Of a stretch of DNA of 7,844 bases, positions 1-4,894 are shown piece by piece. The DNA comes from an uncultured Acholeplasma sp. (GTDB taxonomy: Bacteria > Bacillota_I > Bacilli_A > Acholeplasmatales > Acholeplasmataceae), in contig CALGYU010000070.1 in assembly GCA_937934685.1 (NCBI GenBank), positions 1-7,844 of the forward strand, in the 5' to 3' direction. The position numbers were made by a program, and so were the translations under genes. The notes below the pieces were generated by a model. It was not told the DNA's origin. It ran no database searches and worked only from the letters and a program-made list of their open reading frames with translations. The first letter of the stretch is position 1, and every line of letters starts with the position of its first letter.

Positions 1-47
1 TACAAATAATTAAAGTTTGTAGTATCTATAGAGAGGGGGTTTTTTTA

Positions 48-76
48 TTGACTATTCACAAAAGAAATAGTATAAA
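48..76 (+). promoter_or_regulatory. possible upstream groE promoter (P1)
   Basis: TTGACT (48-53) and TATAAA (71-76) are separated by 17 bases, a good sigma-A type spacing, with a predicted start near 83. The spacer holds a small inverted repeat, ACTATT (51-56) and AATAGT (66-71), that could be a protein-binding site. If used, the transcript would run through the stronger promoter at 140-168 and through CIRCE into groES. AT-rich DNA produces promoter look-alikes often, so this is only moderately supported. Confidence 0.45.
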
Positions 77-139
77 TTACACAGCAAATTATTATAAAAA
101 AACCATTAAAAAATGAAAATCATAAAAAACATTAAAGGC

Positions 140-168
140 TTGACAAGAAAAAAACAAGTTGATATAAT
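140..168 (+). promoter_or_regulatory. main groESL promoter (P2)
   Basis: A perfect -35 TTGACA (140-145) and a perfect -10 TATAAT (163-168) are separated by exactly 17 bases, giving a consensus housekeeping-sigma promoter. The predicted transcription start is near 175, a few bases before the CIRCE element. This is the classic arrangement in which a strong vegetative promoter is held down by HrcA, not driven by an alternative heat-shock sigma factor. Confidence 0.9.
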
Positions 169-178
169 ACAAAATGAA

Positions 179-205
179 ATAGCACTCTATTTCGTTGAGT
201 GCCAA
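179..205 (+). promoter_or_regulatory. CIRCE operator (HrcA binding site)
   Basis: The inverted repeat has 9-base arms ATAGCACTC (179-187) and GAGTGCCAA (197-205) around a 9-base spacer (188-196). Compared with the CIRCE consensus TTAGCACTC-N9-GAGTGCTAA, 16 of 18 arm positions match. It lies at the very start of the predicted groESL transcript, the usual place. HrcA repressor should bind here; HrcA is known to depend on GroEL for activity, so the operon is induced when GroEL is titrated by unfolded protein. hrcA itself is not in this window. Confidence 0.95.
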
Positions 206-212
206 AGAAGAA

Positions 213-220
213 GGGGAGGT
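213..220 (+). promoter_or_regulatory. groES ribosome-binding site (decides the start)
   Basis: GGGGAGGT lies six bases before the ATG at 227 and is a near-perfect Shine-Dalgarno sequence. It selects 227 over the in-frame ATG at 113. That upstream ATG has no such site, lies upstream of the P2 transcription start, and would require the -10 box and CIRCE to be coding. Confidence 0.9.
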
Positions 221-226
221 GTGATT

Positions 227-484
227 ATGCTTAAACCATTAAATGAATATGTGATTTTAACATTTGAAAAAGAGGAAGAAACAACAAAATCAGGTATCAT
301 TTTATCAACTAAAGAAAAAGATAAGCAATCTATAGGTATCGTAGTTGCTGTAGGTCCTAAAGTTGAAACATTAAAACCAAATGATAAAGTCATATATCAA
401 ACCTACTCAGGTACAAAAACAACAATTGATGAAAAAGAATACTTAATCATCAAACAAGAACACATTTTAGCCATATATGAATAA
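227..484 (+). CDS. groES: GroES co-chaperonin (10 kDa chaperonin, Cpn10)
   Basis: GroES is the heptameric lid that caps the GroEL ring in the cytoplasm and closes the folding chamber. The predicted protein has 85 residues. It begins with the typical MLKPLNEYV strand. The GroEL-binding mobile loop is at about residues 15-33, with the hydrophobic contact motif GIIL at 23-26. The conserved AVGP turn is at 41-44, and a family-typical C-terminal end (EYLIIKQEHILAIYE) follows. Usual GroES length is about 94-97 residues. The missing part falls between AVGP and the PNDKVIY segment, where the roof hairpin of the dome normally sits. The start at 227 is chosen because of the strong ribosome-binding site at 213-220. 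The gene sits behind a consensus promoter and CIRCE and is followed 22 bases later by groEL, so the two are co-transcribed. Identification is secure. Confidence 0.96.
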   Translation: MLKPLNEYVILTFEKEEETTKSGIILSTKEKDKQSIGIVVAVGPKVETLKPNDKVIYQTYSGTKTTIDEKEYLIIKQEHILAIYE

Positions 485-490
485 ACAGTA

Positions 491-498
491 AAGAGGAG
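491..498 (+). promoter_or_regulatory. groEL ribosome-binding site (decides the start)
   Basis: AAGAGGAG ends eight bases before the ATG at 507. The in-frame GTG at 498 overlaps this site and so cannot be the start it serves. Starting at 507 also gives the normal GroEL N-terminus MSKEI. Confidence 0.88.
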
Positions 499-506
499 TG
501 ATATTT

Positions 507-2114
507 ATGAGTAAAGAAATTAGATATGGCTCATTTGCTAAAGAAAAAATATTAAATGGTGTTAACAAACTAGCAGATACAGTAAAAATTACGTTAGGAC
601 CAAAAGGAAGAAATGTCATTTTAGAAAAATCATACGGATCACCACTTATCACTAATGACGGAGTATCAATCGCCCGAGAAATAGAACTAGAAGATGCTTA
701 TGAGAACATGGGTGCAAAACTTGTTTATGAAGTTGCCAATAAAACTAATGATGAAGCTGGTGACGGAACAACAACAGCAACAGTATTGGCCCAAAGTATT
801 ATCCAAAAAGGATTTAAAGCAGTTGAATACGGTGCTAATCCCGTCTTAGTACGTGAGGGAATACAACTTGCTGGTAAAAAAGTAGCAAAAGAAATCTTAG
901 AAAAATCAAGAACTATTGATACAAAGGCCGATATTGAGAATGTTGCTAGTATATCAGCAGGAGACAAAGAAATCGGGAAAATTATTGCCGAAGCAATGGA
1001 AAGAGTAACTAAAAACGGCATCATCACTGTAGATGAATCTAATGGATTTGAAACAGAGTTAGAGGTAGTAGAAGGTATGCAGTATGATAAAGGATATGCA
1101 TCTCCATACTTTGTTTCAAACAGAGAGACCATGACCGTTGAATTTGAAGATCCTTACATCTTAGTAACAGATCATAAAATCTCAACCATTCAAGAAATAT
1201 TACCCGTATTAGAACAAGTCATTAAAACAAATAAACCGTTTTTAATTATCGCAGAAGATATTGAAAATGAAGTGATGTCAACCCTTGTTTTAAATAAACT
1301 GAGAGGAACATTTAATGTGGTTGCAACTAAAGCGCCAGGCTTTGGAGATAAGCAAAAAGAAATGCTTTCAGACATTGCCGTTTTAACAGGGGCAGAATTT
1401 TACACCAAAGATTTAAATATGAAGCTATCAGATATTAAACTAGAAGAACTCGGACGCGTATCTAAAGCAATCATTAAAAAAGATACAACTACTCTTGTAG
1501 GTGGTAAAGGTGATAAATCCTCTATTGATAAACGTATTGATGAATTAAATGCTCAAATTGAACATATTACAACCGAATATGATAAGAAACAAGTTCAAGA
1601 ACGTTTAGCAAAACTAACTGGTGGCGTTGCAATTATTAAAGTAGGAGCTGCCACAGAATCGGAATTAAAAGAGAAAAAACTTCGCATTGAAGATGCCCTT
1701 AATGCAACAAAAGCCGCGATTGCAGAAGGAATCGTTATTGGTGGGGGTGCTGTTTTAGTCGAAATTCATGAAAAACTAAAAGAAACACTAAGACATGATA
1801 ATCAAGATGTTTATAAAGGTATCAGAGCAGTTTTAGATAGCCTTACAGTTCCTGCCTACCAAATCGCTGAAAATGCAGGCTATGATGGCACAAGCATTGT
1901 TGAAGAACAAAAGAAACAAAAAATCAATCATGGATTTGATGCTAAAGAAGGTAAATGGGTTGATTTAATTGAATCAGGTATTATGGACCCAACTCGAGTT
2001 ACAAGAAACGCAATATTAAATGCAAGTTCGATAGCATCATTATTAATTACCTCAGAGGCTGCAGTAACAAATTTAAGAGAAAATAAAAAAACCTTAGAAG
2101 AAACTATGTTTTAA
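507..2114 (+). CDS. groEL: GroEL chaperonin (60 kDa chaperonin, Cpn60)
   Basis: This is the ATP-driven double-ring chaperonin that encloses and folds cytoplasmic proteins together with GroES. The predicted protein has 535 residues. The equatorial ATP site is intact: LGPKGRNV at 30-37, TNDGVSIA at 49-56 with Asp51, and GDGTTTATVLA at 85-95 with Asp86. The hydrolytic Asp is Asp396 in RIEDAL, equivalent to E. coli Asp52, Asp87 and Asp398. The apical domain shows YFVSN (201-205), ILPVL (231-235) and KAPGFGD (275-281), regions that bind substrate and GroES. Two oddities stand out. The protein ends in KKTLEETMF with no Gly-Gly-Met tail. The family signature near 403-414 reads AAIAEGIVIGGG, with Ala406 where an acidic residue or Gln is usual. 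The gene is co-transcribed with groES and followed by a strong terminator. Despite the oddities the whole core is conserved, so it should be functional. Confidence 0.97.
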   Translation: MSKEIRYGSFAKEKILNGVNKLADTVKITLGPKGRNVILEKSYGSPLITNDGVSIAREIELEDAYENMGAKLVYEVANKTNDEAGDGTTTATVLAQSIIQKGFKAVEYGANPVLVREGIQLAGKKVAKEILEKSRTIDTKADIENVASISAGDKEIGKIIAEAMERVTKNGIITVDESNGFETELEVVEGMQYDKGYASPYFVSNRETMTVEFEDPYILVTDHKISTIQEILPVLEQVIKTNKPFLIIAEDIENEVMSTLVLNKLRGTFNVVATKAPGFGDKQKEMLSDIAVLTGAEFYTKDLNMKLSDIKLEELGRVSKAIIKKDTTTLVGGKGDKSSIDKRIDELNAQIEHITTEYDKKQVQERLAKLTGGVAIIKVGAATESELKEKKLRIEDALNATKAAIAEGIVIGGGAVLVEIHEKLKETLRHDNQDVYKGIRAVLDSLTVPAYQIAENAGYDGTSIVEEQKKQKINHGFDAKEGKWVDLIESGIMDPTRVTRNAILNASSIASLLITSEAAVTNLRENKKTLEETMF

Positions 2115-2142
2115 TAAAACTTAGATTTCTATCTAAAAAGTC

Positions 2143-2182
2143 AAAAGGTGTCATCATCGTTTAGATGAATGACACCTTTTTA
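2143..2182 (+). terminator. intrinsic terminator of groESL
   Basis: A 12-bp perfect stem pairs AAAAGGTGTCAT (2143-2154) with ATGACACCTTTT (2169-2180). It extends by CATC/GATG (2155-2158 with 2164-2167) past a single bulged A at 2168, around a GTTTA loop. A short T run follows at 2177-2181. A smaller hairpin, TTAGAT-TTCT-ATCTAA (2121-2136), lies between the groEL stop and this stem. The A-rich left arm means it might also work on the opposite strand. Confidence 0.9.
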
Positions 2183-2272
2183 TATGAGTGAAAAATACAC
2201 ATGGTAGTATTAATGAGTGCCTATTAACTCTCTTATCATTATCTTAATCATATAGTCAAAAACGTATAACTG

Positions 2273-2301
2273 TTGATTTTTAGACAATTTTGGAATATTC
2301 T
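2273..2301 (+). promoter_or_regulatory. predicted promoter of the TetR-family gene
   Basis: TTGATT (2273-2278) and TATTCT (2296-2301) are separated by 17 bases, with a predicted start near 2308, about 24 bases before the gene. The groEL terminator upstream makes a separate promoter necessary. A TATAGA at 2301-2306 is an alternative -10 but has a poorer -35 partner. The sequence around the -10 resembles the operator-like repeat before the ABC operon. Confidence 0.5.
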
Positions 2302-2302
2302 A
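2288..2302 (+). promoter_or_regulatory. possible autoregulatory operator half of the TetR protein
   Basis: The 15 bases here match positions 2974-2988 in front of the ABC operon at 13 positions, and both contain GAATATT. The core GAATATTC (2293-2300) is itself an 8-bp palindrome and overlaps the predicted -10 of the regulator gene. This fits self-repression, common in TetR proteins. In AT-rich DNA such a match could arise by chance. Confidence 0.3.
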
Positions 2303-2316
2303 TAGATGTAAGATAG

Positions 2317-2326
2317 AAAAGGGTGG
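2317..2326 (+). promoter_or_regulatory. tetR ribosome-binding site (decides the start)
   Basis: AAAAGGGTGG lies five bases before the ATG at 2332. The in-frame GTG at 2323 is inside this purine-rich site and would leave no Shine-Dalgarno sequence at proper distance, so 2332 is the better start. Confidence 0.7.
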
Positions 2327-2331
2327 TAAAG

Positions 2332-2916
2332 ATGAAACAAAAAGCAGAATATAAAAGTGCCATTAGATCAAGAAGGCTCATCAAAGAAGCTTTCACAGAA
2401 CTAATGGAAGAAAAAGAAATTGATAAGATTACTGTTACAGATATTGTTAAAAAAGCAGACATTAATAGAGGAACTTTTTACGCTCATTATGCAAACATAA
2501 GATCCTTAATTGAACAAATAGAAAACGATGTTTTAATGGAAGGTATGGGTCTATTAAAAGAATTCAGCTATAAAACATTCATTCAAAATCCCAATCCGAT
2601 TTTAAATAAAGTGAATAGATTACTTGAAAATGAAGTAAAACTCTATAAAAAACTCATTAATAACCCAGATTCAGAGAAATTCATCAGTAAACTCAGAGAA
2701 TTATTTATTGAATACTTATTTTACCAAAGTGACATTCCAGATGAAATTAAAAACGATAAGAAATTTGTTTTACGCATCAACTTCTTTGCTGGTGGTATGA
2801 TTAACCTTTATCAATTATGGTTAAAAGAAGAACTAGACTACACACTAGATCAAATCAGAGAAGAAATCATTGATCAAACCCAAGCGATGTTATATTTACT
2901 TAATTTAAGCAATTAA
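2332..2916 (+). CDS. TetR/AcrR-family transcriptional regulator
   Basis: This is a probable ligand-responsive DNA-binding repressor of 194 residues, a normal TetR-family length. The N-terminal domain (about residues 8-56) has the family pattern. A first helix IRSRRLIKEAFTELM (11-25) precedes ITVTDIVKKADINRGTFYAHY (33-53), in which TVTDIVKKADI and NRGTFYAHY form the helix-turn-helix and the typical aromatic end. The rest is a helical ligand and dimer domain. Its last part, FFAGGMINLYQLWL (151-164), resembles the C-terminal region of a Firmicute TetR group. The gene stands alone behind the groEL terminator, in the same direction as the exporter operon 146 bases downstream. Two inverted repeats lie in that gap, making it the obvious candidate regulator of the exporter. 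The ligand is unknown. Family assignment is strong; the target is inferred. Confidence 0.92.
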   Translation: MKQKAEYKSAIRSRRLIKEAFTELMEEKEIDKITVTDIVKKADINRGTFYAHYANIRSLIEQIENDVLMEGMGLLKEFSYKTFIQNPNPILNKVNRLLENEVKLYKKLINNPDSEKFISKLRELFIEYLFYQSDIPDEIKNDKKFVLRINFFAGGMINLYQLWLKEELDYTLDQIREEIIDQTQAMLYLLNLSN

Positions 2917-2948
2917 AAACAATCAAAAAAAAACACTAAAACAACAAC

Positions 2949-2964
2949 TGTTCAATTTTGAACA
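2949..2964. repeat. inverted repeat IR1, possible operator
   Basis: TGTTCAA (2949-2955) and TTGAACA (2958-2964) are perfect 7-base arms around TT, a 16-bp palindrome of a size suited to a dimeric TetR protein. It lies upstream of the predicted exporter promoter and shares the TTGAA/TTCAA core with the larger repeat at 2972-2999. It could instead be a weak 3' hairpin of tetR, but no T run directly follows it. Confidence 0.5.
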
Positions 2965-2971
2965 AATATCA

Positions 2972-2999
2972 TTTTTTTGAATATTGTAATTCAAAAAAA
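2972..2999. repeat. inverted repeat IR2, likely operator of the ABC exporter operon
   Basis: TTTTTTTGAAT (2972-2982) and ATTCAAAAAAA (2989-2999) are perfect 11-base arms around a 6-base centre, ATTGTA. The predicted -35 of the exporter operon lies in the centre of this repeat, so a protein bound here would block RNA polymerase. The TetR-family product encoded just upstream is the natural candidate. As RNA it could also fold, but the T run is on the 5' side, wrong for a + strand terminator. Confidence 0.6.
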
Positions 3000-3012
3000 G
3001 ATGTACTATACT
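2984..3012 (+). promoter_or_regulatory. predicted promoter of the ABC exporter operon
   Basis: TTGTAA (2984-2989) and TATACT (3007-3012) are separated by 17 bases, with a start predicted near 3019. The -10 is good and the -35 moderate. The -35 sits in the middle of inverted repeat IR2, which suggests repression. The untranslated leader would be about 44 bases and ends in a strong ribosome-binding site, GGAGGT (3051-3056), six bases before the ATG. Confidence 0.6.
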
Positions 3013-3062
3013 GAAAATGTAAGATCAACTAAACGTATCAAATATAGATTGGAGGTCCATAT

Positions 3063-3986
3063 ATGAACATCATTAAAGTTGAGAATCTAACCAAAGACTA
3101 TGGATTTAAAAGAGGCGTCTTTAACATCAATCTAAACGTAGAAAAAGGTGAGGTTTATGGTTTCTTAGGACCAAACGGTGCTGGAAAATCTACAACCATC
3201 AGACATCTCATCGGTTTTTCAAAACCGGATAAAGGAAGAACTGAAATCTTTGGCCTAGAATCATTTAAAAACTATAACACCATCTTAAAAGATGTAGGAT
3301 ATATTCCAGGGGAAATAGCACTTCCTTCTGGCCTAACAGGTTATGAAGTTATAGATATGATGAAAAAGTTAAGAGACATCAAAGATGATCAAAGAATCAA
3401 TGAACTCATTGATCTTTTTCAGTTAGATGCCAAAGGCGATACTAAAAAAATGAGTTTAGGAAATAAAAGAAAATTAGCCATCGTCTGTGCATTCATGCAT
3501 GATCCTGAAGTTTTAATTTTAGATGAACCAACCTCAGGGTTAGATCCAGCCATGCAAGAGATTTTTATTAACTTCATTAAAGAAGAAAAGAAAAAAGGAA
3601 AAACCATCTTACTATCTAGCCACGTCTTCTCTGAAGTCGAGGCAGTTTGTGATAGAGTTTCTATCATTAAACATGGTTATATCATCGATCAGTTTCATAT
3701 GGACAAATTAAAACATGCTGAAGATAAAGAATACAAAGTCACTTTTAAAAATCAAGAGGATGCAAACAAAGCCTACCTAACTATTCTTAAATCACAGTAT
3801 GCCATTGATATAAAAAAAGAAAACAACATTTTAACCATTTATATTAACGATAAAGACATCAACCAACTCATCTATGATTTAAAACCGTATCCAATCGATC
3901 TATTTGAACACCAAAGACAAACCTTAGAAGCATACTTTATGAAATACTATCTAGACGATATTATTTTTGAAGGAGTGAAAAAATGA
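3063..3986 (+). CDS. ABC exporter ATP-binding protein A
   Basis: This cytoplasmic ATPase subunit of an ABC-2 type exporter binds and hydrolyses ATP to drive the permease encoded two genes downstream. It has 307 residues. Visible motifs in order are: Walker A GPNGAGKST (36-44); a Q-loop region GYIPGE (79-84), with Gly83 where Gln is usual; an ABC signature MSLGNKRK (130-137), a divergent form of LSGGQ; Walker B LILDEP (151-156) with catalytic Glu155; D-loop SGLDP (158-162); and switch His187 in SSH. Residues from about 223 form a C-terminal extension starting EYKVTF, as in many drug or bacteriocin exporters. The gene opens a three-gene operon behind a predicted repressed promoter. Its stop overlaps the next start as ATGA. 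It is about half identical to ATPase B over the first 210 residues. All catalytic residues are present. The substrate is unknown. Confidence 0.94.
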   Translation: MNIIKVENLTKDYGFKRGVFNINLNVEKGEVYGFLGPNGAGKSTTIRHLIGFSKPDKGRTEIFGLESFKNYNTILKDVGYIPGEIALPSGLTGYEVIDMMKKLRDIKDDQRINELIDLFQLDAKGDTKKMSLGNKRKLAIVCAFMHDPEVLILDEPTSGLDPAMQEIFINFIKEEKKKGKTILLSSHVFSEVEAVCDRVSIIKHGYIIDQFHMDKLKHAEDKEYKVTFKNQEDANKAYLTILKSQYAIDIKKENNILTIYINDKDINQLIYDLKPYPIDLFEHQRQTLEAYFMKYYLDDIIFEGVKK

Positions 3987-4894
3987 CAGACATTAAAATT
4001 AAAAACCTAACCAAAGATTATCATTATGACCGAGGTGTTTTTAATATTGACTTTGAAATAAAAAAAGGTGAAACCTTTGGCTTTGTCGGAACCAACGGTA
4101 GTGGTAAAACAACAACCATCAGACATATCATGGGCTTTTTAAAACCACAAAAAGGAAACGTAGAAATCAGAACCCTAGATGCCTACAAATCCTCAACTGA
4201 AACTAAAAAATACATTGGATACATTCCAGGTGAGATAGCCTTCCCAGATTTACCATCAGGCAAATCATTCATTAAATCTCAAGCAGAATTTCTAAAACTA
4301 GAAAATCTAGATTATGCAAACCAACTCATTAAAATTCTTCAAATTGACCTTAGAGCCAACACTAGAAAAATGAGCAAAGGGATGAAACAAAAAACCGCTG
4401 TCATAGCTGCCTTAATGAACGATTCTGACATACTCATCTTAGATGAACCAACCACAGGTCTTGACCCGTTAATGAGAAAAACCTTCTTAGAAATATTAGA
4501 AACAGAAAAACAAAAAGGAAAAACCATCTTAATTAGCAGTCATATGTTTGAAGAATTAGAAGACCTATGTGACAGAGTGGCATTAATCAAAGATGGGAAA
4601 ATCATAGACATAGCCACCATGTCAGAAATCAAAGACCCTAAAACCAGAGAATATAAGCTAGAATTTCTCAATCAACAAGACTATGAAAATTTTTTAAAAG
4701 AACCAATTGAAATCACACGCATCAAAGAAAAATATCATCAAGTCTTTATAAAAATAAAAAAAGAAGAAACACATAAACTTCTTGAAATTCTTTCTAAATA
4801 CCAACTAAAATTCATGGCAGAAATCAAATACAATTTAGAAAAGTACTTTCAAAAGAAATTTAAAGAAGAAAGCGAGGCAAACATCAATGATTAG
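3983..4894 (+). CDS. ABC exporter ATP-binding protein B
   Basis: This is the second ATPase subunit of the same exporter, 303 residues. Its motifs sit at the same residue numbers as in ATPase A: Walker A GTNGSGKTT (36-44), GYIPGE (79-84) again without the Q-loop Gln, signature MSKGMKQK (130-137), Walker B LILDEP (151-156) with Glu155, TGLDP (158-162), and SSH with His187. A C-terminal extension begins at EYKLEF (223-228), parallel to EYKVTF in A. The two proteins align without gaps over 210 residues at about 105 identities by my count, pointing to an old tandem duplication. The start overlaps the stop of gene A by four bases (ATGA), with AGGAG at 3971-3975 inside gene A, so the two are probably translationally coupled. 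An A/B heterodimer is the simplest model, but two separate homodimers sharing the permease cannot be excluded. Confidence 0.94.
   Translation: MTDIKIKNLTKDYHYDRGVFNIDFEIKKGETFGFVGTNGSGKTTTIRHIMGFLKPQKGNVEIRTLDAYKSSTETKKYIGYIPGEIAFPDLPSGKSFIKSQAEFLKLENLDYANQLIKILQIDLRANTRKMSKGMKQKTAVIAALMNDSDILILDEPTTGLDPLMRKTFLEILETEKQKGKTILISSHMFEELEDLCDRVALIKDGKIIDIATMSEIKDPKTREYKLEFLNQQDYENFLKEPIEITRIKEKYHQVFIKIKKEETHKLLEILSKYQLKFMAEIKYNLEKYFQKKFKEESEANIND

Noticed and set aside
33..47. G-run followed by a seven-T run, like the 3' end of a terminator of an upstream gene
   Set aside because: The complementary C-rich arm is not in the window, so a hairpin cannot be shown.
113..226. A 38-residue N-terminal extension of GroES starting at the ATG at 113
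   Set aside because: No ribosome-binding site precedes 113, the segment contains the consensus promoter and CIRCE, and the normal GroES N-terminus begins at 227 with a strong site.
725..1132. Open frame on the minus strand inside groEL, and similar minus-strand frames inside the other genes
   Set aside because: They lie opposite clearly conserved coding sequence, have no ribosome-binding sites or recognisable proteins, and are explained as shadows.
2215..2221. GAGTGCC resembling the right arm of CIRCE
   Set aside because: No matching left arm exists at the required distance (2197-2205 does not fit), so it is a chance half site.
2949..2999. Inverted repeats after tetR read as an intrinsic terminator
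   Set aside because: The stems are AT-only or nearly so, and no T run follows the second arm of either on the + strand; an operator role fits better. Weak termination cannot be fully excluded.
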